DNA of 64,000 nucleotides from Ophiosphaerella korrae (Eukaryota > Ascomycota > Dothideomycetes > Pleosporales > Phaeosphaeriaceae). The notes under the pieces are model-generated. The model was not told the DNA's origin, did not search any database, and worked only from the letters and a program-made list of their open reading frames with translations. Both the position numbers and the translations under genes were made by a program. Below are positions 37,019-49,791 of the stretch, piece after piece (position 1 is the first letter of the stretch; each line of letters opens with the position of its first letter). The stretch covers positions 1 to 64,000 of the forward strand of contig JALNQF010000238.1 in the NCBI GenBank assembly GCA_028456385.1, given 5' to 3'.

Positions 37019-37262
37019 ACTAATTTCCTAGAGTAACTTATTTCCTAGTAGTATAACTTATTTCCTAGTAAAATCTATTTTCTAGTAAAACCTATTTCCT
37101 AATAGTATAACTTATTTCTTAGCGTAACCTATTTTCTAGTAAAACCTAATTCTTAGTAAAAACCTATTTCCTAGTAGTATAACCTATTTTCTAGTATAAC
37201 CTATTTTTTAGTATAACCTATTTTCTAGTTATATAACCTATTCTCTAGTATAACTAGTTTCT
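37019..37262. repeat. CCTATTTCCTAGTA-type minisatellite, about a dozen units
   Basis: Units of 15-21 bp built on ACCTATTTYCTAGTA, with variants TTTTTTAG and TTCTTAG, follow each other without a break. Differences between units are largely C/T. Confidence 0.85.
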
Positions 37263-40115
37263 TATATATACTAAGGTAGGTAATATTTTTATAATAGTAA
37301 TAAGAGTAGGTAGTATTTTTATAATAGTAACTAGTATTTCTAGAAATTAGCTAAGGGTGCGTATAGTCCTCTTTAAACCTAATTCTTACTAGGAATTAAG
37401 TAAACTATAGTTATTAGCTTATAACTCTCTTACTTACTATATAATATACTTAGTATTTTATATTACTACTTTATATCTCTTTATAATATAATTAATAGTA
37501 TAATAATAATAGTTATACTACTTTACTCTCCTTATACTAGTAATATAAATAATATACTCTTACTTACTTTAGTTAGTATTACTACTACTATAGAGCTCTT
37601 ACTAGCTATAATAGTAGTAATTACGTCTTTCTATACGCTTTAGAATTCTATTAACTTACTTATTCTTTACTATAACTATACTATTATATTAATTTTCCTT
37701 TACTACTCCTAGTAGTTAATTTATACCTTATCTACTTTACTTTTAAGTAGTACCTTCTTTTACTTCTTATATAAGCTATTCCTTTTAATAGCTACTTAAA
37801 ATCCTTAAAATTAATACTAATCTATACTTAAATTATAGAATAACTATCTTTAATCTACTATTACTTCTACTTACTCTATAATCTTATATATATATATATA
37901 TTAACTCTACTATAAACGCTATATATTAAGACTACTTATTTATAATTACTTTTACTATATTCTCTTTATTATACTCTTTATTCTAATTTTCTTCTTCTAT
38001 CTTAAATACTATAGGTCTACGTATATATTTCTAGCTAATACTAATTACTATTTTATAATATACTATAATTAATAATCTTTACTTTAATTTTACTCTACTC
38101 TTATACTTTAATACTTCTTATAACCTATTACTTATCTACTTATATCTACTTAAGTTAGCTAGCTATATATAGTATAAAATTACCTTTTTCTTTTATATTA
38201 TTACTTCTAATTACTACTAAAATAGTAATACTAACTATATATACTATACTAATAACTCTTTTACTTTATATAGTAAATACTTATAAATAGCTTTTATATT
38301 ACTACTTATACTATATCCTTTATAGAACTATATAGTAAATATAACTATACTATCTTTAATAAATTTATTATAGTACTTACCTTTTATAATATTACTATAC
38401 TATATACTTAATATTTCTAGCTTTCTAGTAAGTTATCTACTTACTATATATATTAATATAATTAAATTCTTTTAAAACTTAATTACGTAGTCTATATACT
38501 ACTTTACTTCTTTTCTATTAATTTTAGACTATATTCTTAGCTTTATAAATCTATCCTTAATACTAGTATTTTTCTTTACTAAATTAAATAACTACTTCTC
38601 TCTATATATAGGTATTTACGTCTAGTAGTCTTTTAGAAAGTTTTACTTAGCTTACTTATCTATTAGGTTATTACGTAAACTCTCTTATAAAATACTAAGT
38701 ATAGATTCTATAGCTTTACTCTTACTAAATAATAACTCTTCTATTAATAACTACTAGCTTTTAACTACTAACCTATATACTTTCTTATAAAACTATACTA
38801 TATTAAAATATAAATCTTTATATAATAACTTATCTTACTCTATCTACTTAATATAGCTATAAGATATTATATTTTAATAAATCTTTAACTTATATATTAA
38901 TAAATCTAATATTTACTATATAAGCTAATAGCTACTTTAAACTATAAACTTATCTATTATGTTCTATTTAAACTTTAAATATTTCTTAAGTTAGTATAGT
39001 AAGCTACTATTATTACTATTATTTATACTATTACTATTAAACTTATTATTTTTAAATAGCTCTAATAGCTTTAATACTTACTATACTACTATAAACTAAG
39101 CTACCTTAATAATTAATAATAAAATTAGTAGGTATAACTTAAGCCTTTTCGAACTATTTTCTTTAACGCCTAATACTACTTATATATATACTAATAGGTT
39201 ATTATACTCTTTATAGGTAATAAACTAGTTTAATAACGCTTTTAGTATATTATAATATATATAGCTCTTTTAATCTTTATCTTTATCTATTTTACTTATT
39301 ACTTTATCTATCTCTTTATCTATCTCTTTATCTATCTCTTTATTTATCTTATTATCTACGTTTTTCTTTTCTTTAACTTCTATATTACTTCTTACTTATT
39401 TAACTAAAACTTTTTAAACTTTTTACTACTACTATATAAAATAATACTATTAGCTTTTCTATATATACTATTTCTATATACGTATAAAAAATATTAATAT
39501 CTACCTCTATAGCTAGGCGTACTTAGAAATTATTTATTTATTTATATATAGCTAAAATAACTAAAACTATATTTAGTACATTTTAGTTTAAATTACTTCT
39601 AACTTTATAAATACACTAATCTAATAGATTATAGATACTTAGCTAAACTATACTAAACTATCTATAGCTACTTAAATAGCTACTTTAATAAGCTCTACTT
39701 CTATTACTTTTTTAGGATTAAGTTTAGTAATAAGTTCTTTAATATATACTAGTAAATCTAGCTTCTCTATACTTACTAAGTATAGTAACTACTATATCTA
39801 CTTTAACTATAGATTTACTTTATTTCTTTTACTATCTTAGATTATATTCTATACTTAATTCTTAACTTCTTTTTATACCTTAGCTATCTTTTTACCTACT
39901 TATACTTATACTATATTACTATTTATAGGAATAGTATTTAGGTTATTTATTATAGGTTACTATATTTTAAAATACTAAGAGCTGTAGTAAGATATAAAAA
40001 GTTACTAGTAATAAACTTCTTTTAATTATTCTTATTATACTACTTAATCTCTACTTTCTTTACTACTCTAGAGCTTCTACGTACTCTAGCTATAGAGTAT
40101 TAGTACTATTTTTAC
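37263..40115 (+). other. Pyrimidine-rich RIP-mutated region, possibly gypsy B gag
   Basis: The + strand is rich in C and T, with long low-complexity stretches. Its position just upstream of gypsy B pol, interrupted only by the Tc1 element at 40118, makes it a candidate for gypsy B gag. I saw no clear zinc knuckle or capsid motif. A 12-bp tandem repeat, CTTTATCTATCT, runs for about four units at 39303-39348. Confidence 0.35.
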
Positions 40116-40117
40116 TA

Positions 40118-42218
40118 TAGTAGGGTAACACGCAAAAAAAGCCTAAAAAAAAGTAATAGTTTTAAACTTAAAATACCTCTCCGAATATTTTAGATAAAAT
40201 AATAACTAAAAAAGAATTTTAAAGAGAATATCTAGTATATTAATATAGTTTACTACGACTTTAAATTACTAATCGAAATCGAGCTAGGATTTAAAGTATT
40301 TAGAGAACATTTTTTTATACTAACTTTAGAGCTCGATTATTTTTTATTTTTAGTATCTTTTTTAAGATTTTTTTATAGAAGTTAGATATATATAATACTA
40401 TTAATATCCCTTAGTTATTAATAATTCTAATTACTAAAAGAATAGATATTAAGTAAAGGGTAAAAAATAAAACTTTTAATAAAAACTTATATATAATAGC
40501 TATAACCCTTTACTATTAGTACTTAGTAAAATAACCTTTAGTATCTATAATAGCTTGCTATCGCTTTAGAAGAGATAATATACAATTATCTATAGCTTTT
40601 TATAGTATAAAGGCCTACTCCTCTTTTATAGCTCTTTTAAAGGTCTCTACTTCTAATAAAGTAATTTCTATAGGATAATTTCCTTTAAATCTCTTAATTA
40701 GCTAATCTTTAAGTAAACTCTATATATTTTTAATTAGGTTTAGATCTAGACTATAAAGAAGATAAAAATAAAGTTTTACTCTATTTCTCTTAAACTAATT
40801 AATAATAGTAAAAGCCTTATAGATTTTACTATTATCTTATTAAAAACTATAGTCTTATATACTAGTTAGCATTTTAATATATTTATTATATATATAATAA
40901 TAGTAAAAAAGAGGTTAAAAAAGGATAGTTTACTTACTTCGTTTAATAGCCTATTTAAGATACTTATTAAGGATACTATTAATATAGCGAGAGGAGTTTA
41001 GAGTTCTATTATTAATTAGGTCCCTAATAAACTCTAGTTTAGATCTCCCTCCTATCTAAATAGATCTCTAAACTTAGATCTTTAGTCTTTTTACTAAAAA
41101 TATAGTTAGTAATATAAATATTAAAAAATAAGAATTTTAAAATAAAACTATTCGTAAAATAAAGTGTTTTAGTATATTAGGATTTATATTAAACCTACTT
41201 GTATTAGTTATAGAAATCTAAGCTTTTCTAACCTCTTTTTTACCCCTTTTTCGATAATATTTAGACCTAGCTCTATTTCTAGCCTCTATACTGCTTTTAT
41301 CTAAAAATAGTATTTTTCTTAGATTAAATTCTTTATTTTTTAGCCTTCGTAGCTACTCTTTACTATAACTAACTCTTATAATAGCTTTTTTTTTAATTAA
41401 AGGCTTTTTATTTATAATATTAATAGTATAGCCTTTTTCTTTAATAAAGCGTTGTAAGCTCCTAATAGAGATAGTAATATTATTTTTAAATATTAATTTT
41501 TTATTAGTTTTCGTAGGACTTCTTTCTAAGTCCCTATTTAATTACCTTTTAGCTCTTAAATTTAACTTCGTAATACGTCTATCTTTTACTTAGCTAATAG
41601 TAGGAGTATTACTAATCTTTTTATTTATTCTATTAATAGTGTTTTTAATAGACTTATAATCTTTTTTTAGGATAGTAGATATAGTAAATAAAGGCGTTTT
41701 AGCTTTATAAAGATAGTTAACTTTAGATTTTAACTTAGAGAGATTTAAGCTTATATTTAAGGATATAGAGAAGCTAAAGTTAAAACTATAATTAAAGAAA
41801 ATTTATAGTAAATAGACTAATAAGTTAGTAATATATTACGTAATATTAAGTTACGTACTAATATAGCTATTTTTTTCTTCTATCTTTTACTAAAAACTTA
41901 GTTAAGAAACTATAGCTTAAAATTAGGTTACGTAATATTGTCTAACTATATTAGGGATAGTTTAAATATAAGGGGTTTTTATACCTAAATTAAAAAGTAC
42001 TATTAAGATAAATTTTATATTAAAAAAAGTTCTCTAAACACTTTAAATCTTAGGTCGATTTTAATTAGTAATTAACAATCGTAGTAAGCTATATTGATAT
42101 ACTAGATATTCTCTTTTTAATTCTTTTTTAGTTATATTTTTAACTAATATATTTATAGCGTTATTTTAAGTTAAAAACTATACCTTTTTTTAAGCTTTTT
42201 TTTCGTGTTACCTTACTA
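40118..42218 (-). mobile_element. Tc1-type DNA transposon, complete with TIRs
   Basis: A 2101-bp element with long terminal inverted repeats. The left end reads TAGTAGGGTAACACGCAAAA; the right end reversed reads TAGTAAGGTAACACGAAAAA, and similarity extends for about 50 bp. TA dinucleotides flank it at 40116-40117 and 42219-42220, the Tc1/mariner target duplication. The ancestral end was probably CAGT, common in Tc1 elements such as fungal impala. It is inserted between gypsy B's pol and upstream sequence. Confidence 0.82.
40440..41800 (-). pseudogene. Tc1-type transposase, RIP-inactivated
   Basis: A DDE transposase relic on -. The second catalytic aspartate lies in a QDN motif (Asp codon 40834-40836; the Gln before it is now a stop). 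A SPDLNPIE-type motif follows, where the expected Glu is Lys (codon AAA at 40729-40731), a G-to-A change. Thirty-four residues separate the two, the DD34E spacing of the Tc1 family. The N-terminal DNA-binding region should lie near 41500-41800 but is too mutated to read. Limits are approximate. Confidence 0.75.
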
Positions 42219-42220
42219 TA

Positions 42221-45150
42221 CCTTAATAAGTATAGATAGAACTTGTTAATAGATATTTAAACTATTAGTTATTATATAATTAAGGCCTTTACTAGAAGAA
42301 GTAGATATATACTTATAGTACTTACTTTAGATAGAATACTACTACTAGTATACTACTATAAAGTAGCTAAAGAAGTAGATTATATATAATTTTATAAAGT
42401 ACTACTTATAGTAGAGCTTAAGAATATATTATTTATAGAACTACTCTAACTATATTAAAACTTAATACTCTATTTTAATAAAAAAGCTACTAAAGAACTT
42501 TTCTCTTATAGACTATATAACCTAGAAATTACTTTTAAGCTTAGTATAAAAATCTTAAACGCTAAACTTTACTTCTTTACTAGAAAATAAGATAAAGTAA
42601 TCTAGAAATATATTTAAGAAATAGAAGGCAAGAGCTTTATTAGTAAATATAGCTCTTAGCTAGAAATAACTAGCTAATTATAGCTAAACTAAATAGTAGC
42701 TTATAAGTTTACGTAAACTACTATAAGCTAAATAAATCTACTATTAAAGTCTAGTACTCTATTCTAATCTTTAAAGAAATACTAGCCTTCTTAAATAAAG
42801 TAAAGATTTTCTCTTAATTTAATATAATATATACCTTTTACTACTTATATATTACTTTAAATTTAGAATAGCTAACTACTTTTATTACTTACTTTAGTAT
42901 ATATACTTTTAATATAGTACTTTTTAGTATACTATTAACTTAGCCTTACTAGAATATTTAGACAACTTCTATACTTTATATATAGATAATATTATAATAT
43001 ACTCTATTAAAAAAATAAATTTTATCTAGTATATTTATATAGTACTTATATAACTAAAAGAGTAAAGCTTTTATATAGACTCTAAAAAATCTAGCTTTCT
43101 ACTACTTTAGTTAAGTTTTTAAGTATAATTATCTTTAATAAAAGAATTATAATAGATCTCTCTAAAGTTAAAGCTATTGAAAAGTAAGAAATAATAAAGA
43201 CTACTAAAGAAGTCTTAGCCTTTCTAAGCTATACTAGATTCTTCTAGTACTTTATTAAAGATTATTTAAGCTTTACTTTACTACTTACTAAGTTAATTAA
43301 GTCTAAAGTTATTACTAAACTTACTAAAAGAGATAAGCTATTTCTTTAAAAAACTTAGTATAAGCTTTTTATAATTATATAAGAATATATAGATACTTTT
43401 AATAAACTAAAAGCTACTTTTTAACTAAAAGTAGTTTTACTTTACTTTAACTTTTTAAAACTAATCTATATCTAAACTAATACTTCTAAGTAGGCTTTAG
43501 GTAAAGTAATAAGCTACCTAAACTAAGATAAAATCTAATAGCTAGTTAGCTTCTTTTTAAAAAAATATCTCTTACTAAAATATAATTATAATATCTATAA
43601 CTTAGAACTTATAGCTATAATCTAAGTATTTAAAGAATAGGAACTAAAGCTTCTATATAGTTTATATACAATTAATATTATAATAAACTACTATAATTTA
43701 AGAACCTTTATAATTACTAAAAAGCTTAATTACTACTAATCTTACTTGTTATTATTTTTATCTTAATTTAATTTCTATATTAAATATATACCTAGTAATA
43801 TAAAAAGAGTTATAAATACTTTAAGCTACTAATTATAAGATTACTCTATAGATAATTCTAATCTATAAGTATTAGGAGCTAACTAAATTATTTTAAGCTC
43901 TTAAGTCTTAGCCTTAAGTATAAAACTTATACTAATTATAGTAATTTATACTTTAAGCTTTATAGACCTATAAAAGCTAGATAGATTTATACTAAAATAA
44001 GCTACTATAGTATATACCTACTTTTACTATATTATAGAAATAAAACCTAAATTAGTAAACTTACTAAAAGATTTTCTACTACTTTATAATAAAAAACTAG
44101 ACCTAGAACTCTTACTATATATTATTAACTTATACCTAATAGAAGAATTACTAGATATAGTATACTTAGAAAACTATATAGCTTAAGCTATATTTACTAC
44201 TATAAATAGTAAATAATAAAAACTATTAAAAGCCTTCTATAAAGTAAGATACTACTTTTTATATAGTAATATTAGCTTAACTAAATTAAAAAAAGAAAAG
44301 TATATTTAAGTTAATAAAATAGGTCTATATATTTCTTTAAATACTTATTTATACTACTAAATCTTTAATTTATACTATAACTATTAGTTAGTAAGCTATA
44401 AAGAACTTTATAGTATACTATATCTAATATATAAGTACTATTATTAGCTTAAAATACTCTAAGATATTAAGTACTTTTATAATATATACTTAATCTACTA
44501 TATAAAGAACTTATAAGATAGTAAACTTAGTTACTTCTAACTTATACTAATTCTCTATATACCTTAGACTAATATCTTAGTAGACTATATTTAAGCCTTA
44601 CTAACTAGTAAAAATAGTAGCTAGATTTATAAATATATCTTAGTAATTTACTACTACTTTGTAAAAAAATTCTATTTTTCTCTTATAAGTTTTTAAAACC
44701 TAAAAAAGCTACTTAATATTTTATATCTATTTATAAGCTTTATAAAGTCTTAATAAATATTATATCTAATAGATAAATAACTATTATTAGCTAATTTTAG
44801 TACTACGTATATAAATACCTTTATATTTTATAAAAGCTTTTAATTACTTACTACTTAGAAACTAATAGCTAAAGTAAATTAGTAAATTAAGCTTTAGAAA
44901 TCTTTTTAAAGTAATACATTAACTATATATAAGATAACTAGGTAGCTTAGCTATATATAGCTAAGTTCTAAGTAAATAATACTATTAATATATTTATTAA
45001 GATAACTTTATTTCTTATAGATCTAAATTATTACTTTAATATTAGTATATACTCTAGTAAAAATAATAAAAACTAAGTAAACCTAGCTTAATATAACTAA
45101 TATATATAAGCTAATAAGCTACTTAGTACTTATAGTAACCTAGGAGCCTA
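42221..45150 (+). pseudogene. Gypsy B pol (RT, RNase H, integrase), RIP-damaged
   Basis: A second Ty3/Gypsy lineage, clearly diverged from gypsy A. On +: RT from about 42510, with YIDN at 42979-42990 for YxDD and an FGLTNAP-like region just before; the FLG-RFF-FIKDYS motif (about 43210-43270); RNase H (about 43420-43800); an integrase zinc-binding region (about 44400-44520); and the integrase core with relics of the TDGQ-E-VNQ and YIN-Q-DNW motifs (about 44820-44960). It is interrupted upstream by the Tc1 element. Stops are TAA/TAG only where I read it. Confidence 0.72.
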
Positions 45151-46640
45151 CTTTAAAGAAAAAATACCCTAAGTATAAAAAAAGTAAGTAGCTTAAGTAA
45201 ATACCTTTTACTAAAGTAGACTAGTATATAAAGTTAGTAACTAAGCCTATATTAGTATAGCTAATTAGAGAACTACTTAGCTAACTCTAAAATTAAACTA
45301 CTAATAAGTAGGCCTATACTTTATTAAGAGAGTTATCTATAATAGTAGAGTATATAAGCTAGTACTACTCTAAGAAATACTAAGTAAAAGTATATTTCTA
45401 GTCTTTTTTCTAAAACTCTTACTCTAAGGATTAGAAGCTTTTACTAGATTTAGACTTACTATAGCTAATTTCTATTATTATTACTAATAAAGAAACTAGT
45501 AGCGTATATAAAGAATACTTAGTAGAAGCTATTTTAGATATACGCTTTAAAGAGTATAGAAAATATATAAGATAGTACTACTTAGTTTACTAAACTAGCT
45601 ATAATAAACTTATATAGAAGCTAGTAGAAGAATTTATAAAATATAAAGCTACTTTTAACTTTTACTAGAACTACTTAGAGTAAGCTAAACTACTAACTCT
45701 ACGTATACTTAAAAAATAGAGCTCTAATAAAGATATAACTTATTAGAGTACTTTAGCTTACTAGTAAGTATAAAAAAGCCTTCTCTAAAGTATAATTACT
45801 ACTTTTAGTCTTTATTAGAACTACTTAGATAAACTTAAAACTATTAATAGGTATAAAAAAGCTATTTATAAAGTATAATTACTACTTTTAACTTTTACTA
45901 GAACTACTTAGAAAATCTTAAAATACTAACTATATACTTAAAATAGAGCTTTAATAAAAATATAATAGAGTAAAGTACTCTAGCTATTAGTAAGTATAAA
46001 AAAGCCTTCTAAGGCGTAATTAAAAAACTTTACTACTAGCTAAAGCTAAATTATAGTGTAAAAATAGTAAAAGTAGTTTACTTTAGCTAGTAAGTATAAG
46101 ACTTATTTTAGGTTAAAGCTTACTCTTACTACTATAGCTATAACTACTATACTCTTTTATAACTAGCTACTAAATTTCTAGCTAAGGCTACTCTATACTA
46201 CTTACTCTATAATACTTATAAATATTAGGCTTACTAGGTTTCTTATATTAATAAACTTTCTTATTATAAAGCTTATATCTATAGTAAGTACTTATATAAT
46301 AATTTAGTACTATTAAGTTACTTAATAGTATTAACTTTACTTTTCTTTATACTATATATAAATACTTTTAAGTTTAATTTTTTTAGTATAAAGTAAAAGT
46401 AAGAAAAAAAAGCTTATAGTTAATATATTTTATATATAGAAGTTATATAAGTCTTAATTTTATACTAAAATTAGTAAAAACTTTAGCTCTATACTTTGTA
46501 AATAACGATTTTAACTCTAAAAATAGTTAACTTTCTTAACTTTAACTACTACTACTACTACTACTACTACCTAATAAGTATTATTAGTTAATTAGAGCTC
46601 TTTTTAAGCTCTTAGAATTTACTCTTTAAAAAGAAAGAGA
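45151..46640 (+). pseudogene. Gypsy B C-terminal region with internal repeats
   Basis: Continues the gypsy B + frame past integrase. Three imperfect copies of a unit containing ATTACTACTTTTARYYTTTAYTAGAACTACTTAGA occur near 45640, 45795 and 45885; if translated they give a repeated FYQNYL-like peptide. A short (ACT)n tract lies at 46546-46571. I see no chromodomain. The 3' end of the element is undefined. Confidence 0.4.
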
Positions 46641-46650
46641 CGTATAAAGA

Positions 46651-46866
46651 AGTTATTACTTATATCTTTTATTTTTATACTATTATTAGTAAGTTTATAA
46701 CTTACTAATATTATAAATTTACTAATATTATAAACTTACTAATATTAAATATTATAGGTACTTTTCTATATAACCCTTAGCTAGCTATAGGCTAGCTCTA
46801 GGCTTACTACAAGTATCCCTAGTATATATATACTATTCTATACCTAGTATCTTTATTCGGTATACT
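46651..46866 (-). repeat. R1 repeat, copy 3, left part (inverted)
   Basis: Reverse complement of the AAATAAAAGATATAAG and ATTAGTAAGTT minisatellite part of copy 2. The copy is split by the solo Copia A LTR, and its other half is at 47339-47547. Confidence 0.55.
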
Positions 46867-47338
46867 TATTAGATAAGTTGCACGATTAGATACTCGATAC
46901 GCAATTAGATACGCGATTATATATACAATTATTAAGCTACTAACCTTACTATAGCTAAAAGGATTATAGCCTTAACTATTATAAATAAAGGAATTAAACA
47001 AAGAATCTAATATATAAAGAGATAGACTACGTTAGTACAACTAATATAATAAAGAAACTAGTACCTTAATAGAAGAGGTGTTAAGGACCTAGCTCGCTAC
47101 TATCTTAAGAGACCTAGCTAAGACTACTACATTATAGATATATAGATAGAGCGCAGGGCTAGAGATAGATAGTAGAATTAATCTACTTAGTTTATACCTA
47201 GTACTATTAAGTTATAGGTAATTAATCTAAAAAAGGGCTTTTCTAAAAGCCTTAGTATCTCTCTCTAACAAGGCCCTTATATAGCTATTATAAAAAAGCT
47301 TTTTTATTAAACTACTATAACCTCCTTTAAATCTTATA
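46867..47338 (+). mobile_element. Solo LTR of Copia A
   Basis: 472 bp, exactly the LTR length of Copia A, in the opposite orientation. It is flanked by a perfect 5-bp target duplication, ATACT, at 46862-46866 and 47339-47343. No internal Copia sequence is attached, so it arose by recombination between the two LTRs of a full copy after insertion into an R1 repeat. Confidence 0.88.
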
Positions 47339-47547
47339 ATACTATACCTCTTTTAGTTACGTTTAGTCTAGTAGTATAGAGTCTAGCCTTATATTTAACT
47401 ACTTTTTTACTTTTAGTTAGTACTTAGTAAGCTACTAAGTATATATACCTAGTACTTACTTAGATAACTATATCTACTATTTACTCTTTTTAGTTAATTA
47501 TTAAAACTACCTTATTAAGTTTTTTTATATAAAGTCTACTTTATAAA
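47339..47547 (-). repeat. R1 repeat, copy 3, right part (inverted)
   Basis: Reverse complement of the core of copies 1 and 2. The palindrome is at 47434-47453 with one base changed (ACTAAGTATATATACCTAGT). Homology ends at AAGTCTACTTTATA, the same place where copies 1 and 2 start. Confidence 0.6.
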
Positions 47548-49786
47548 ACTATTATTAAACTTAGAAACTTAATACTATACTAAAAAAGTTATAATCTTTA
47601 GTAGTAGTATCTATATATAATATAAACTAGTTAGTATTTATTAAATATTTTCTACTAAATTCTAACTAGCTTATACTATAAGTAAATACTACTACTAAGG
47701 TTTAATAAGTAGTAAAGTAAAAGTAAAGCCTTTAAGTAACTATTTCTATATATAATTATATATTATAATCTAGCTTAAATACTATATATAGATATGTATT
47801 ATTATTAGTAAATATTACTACTTATATAATTTTATAGTAACTATTATTATATATAAATATTTTAGCTATCTCTATATTTACTAAAGTTATTTTTCTTAAG
47901 TTACTTACTAGACTTAATAATTTCTATAAACTTAGCTTAATCTCTTTAACTTTACTTTTTAATTTTAAAATACTTTTTCTTTTTTATATAAATCTTACTA
48001 TTATATTATTAAATAACTTTCTATTATACTTATTATCTTTAAGTATATTATACTACTAAAAGAGCTTATCTTAAACTTAATTATTATAATATTCTAGTAG
48101 TAAAAATATAAACTTTTAAGATATAAACTTATTAGTAAAAAGTTTATATTAGTTAATAAAAGCTTATATTAGAGTACTAGAAAAGTTAGCTTAAAGTATA
48201 GCTAAATCTTTATTAGTTTTATTAGCCTAAACTATAACTATAAGTAACTTAAGCTTATAACTTATATTTCCTAAATATAAGCTAAGATAATTAGTAGAAG
48301 TTAATTTTTTAGTCTACTAGACTTACTTTATATACTCTATCTAGCTTTTTTATACTATTTAACTATCTTATTTAAATACTTATCTAGATTATTTTCTACT
48401 TCTAATAAATTACTAATATAGTTTAAGTATATACTACTTAAGAAATTTTTTTCTCTAATAGCTAACTTACTAGTAGCTAAGATATTTTTAAAGAGTACTT
48501 ATAACTACTTATTATACTTAAGTTATTTATTTCTAAACCTTTTAGTATCTTTTTAAGCTTTAAAATACGCTCTAAGTATACTTTTAGAAGTACTAACTAT
48601 CTTATTATTAGTTATCTTAATACTTAACTAGTTTATTAGCTTACTATAAACTCTATAATTTTTTTTAAAAGAGTTATATTTATTTTTATACTAGCCTTAA
48701 GTTATAGGCTAGCTAGAGACTTAATATACTTTATATACTACTAAACTCTATACTTTTAGCTTATACTTTAAGTCTAAGTAAAGGCTATATTTAAGAGTAT
48801 TTATAAAAAATTTAATAAAAGCTAACTTAGTCTTTTTACTTAATATAAGATACTATTTAGTTAATATAACTATAATTACGCTAGTACTAGTAATAGTATA
48901 GGCGCTTATATAAAAGTAGTAGTAACTATACTTAAAGATTACTAAGATAGAGATAAAAAGTCTTTATAGAGAGTAGTATAAGTAACTTATATAAGATTAG
49001 TATTATAAAGCGTACTTAGAAGCTCTATAGAGTTAAGATAGTTATAAAAATAAGTAAGATAAAATATAATAAGATAAACTAGTATACTAAATATACTAGA
49101 GTTATATCTAGCTCGATTTAGTAAAGCTAGTACTATAGACTAAAGTGCCCTTAGCTATACTACTTAGCGCTACCTATAGTAAAAATAGAATAAGAAATAG
49201 CTATATACTAAATAGAGCTTAAGAAAACTCTACTTAACTACTATAAAAATTCGCTAAAGTAGCTAATAGCTAGTAAAGGCTTTAATTTTAGCTATTAACT
49301 AAACCTAAGCGTACTAATAATAAAGCGTACTAAGTAAGTAGTAATATTATACTATATTAATTTAAAACCTACTACAACTCTATCTTAGTATAGAGTTTAC
49401 TTCTTACTAACGCTATAATTAAGTACTTAGTAAGTAGTTACTATACGTAGTAGTAGAAGTCTATTTTAAGATATAGTTGTATATATTTCTTATATAAATT
49501 ATATCTTAAAGTAGACCTCTATCTATAAAGCTAGTTGCTTATCGCTACTCTACTAGTAGCACGCTAGCGCGGTGCTAGTAAGCGCTAAGGAATATTAAAT
49601 AGTTAAACAAACTATAAATATTAATGTTATAGATTAAAATCGAGCTTTAAAATTAAGATCGGTATTACTTAAGCGTTACGATAGATATATAAGAATAATA
49701 GTAATATAATTTTATTAGTAAGCCCTATATTACCTGTTATTGTAGCTAATTTAAGCTTGTCCCGCGATCCGCTACACTCCTGCTAG
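47548..49786. other. Unrecognised AT-rich RIP-mutated DNA; inverted repeat near right end
   Basis: AT-rich with the RIP signature. No recognised domain and no match seen to the named families. A 17-bp inverted repeat (49459-49475 and 49500-49516, one mismatch) could fold into a hairpin. From about 49740 the base composition rises into the island. Confidence 0.4.
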
Positions 49787-49791
49787 CTATC

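Noticed and set aside
49459..49516. Miniature inverted-repeat transposon
   Set aside because: Only a 17-bp imperfect hairpin, no target duplication seen and no second copy in the window.
33148..49740. One giant 16-kb element bounded by inverted R1 repeats
   Set aside because: R1 copies 1 and 2 are direct and copy 3 inverted, and homology stops at the same R1 edge on all sides, so these look like separate dispersed repeats rather than termini of one unit.
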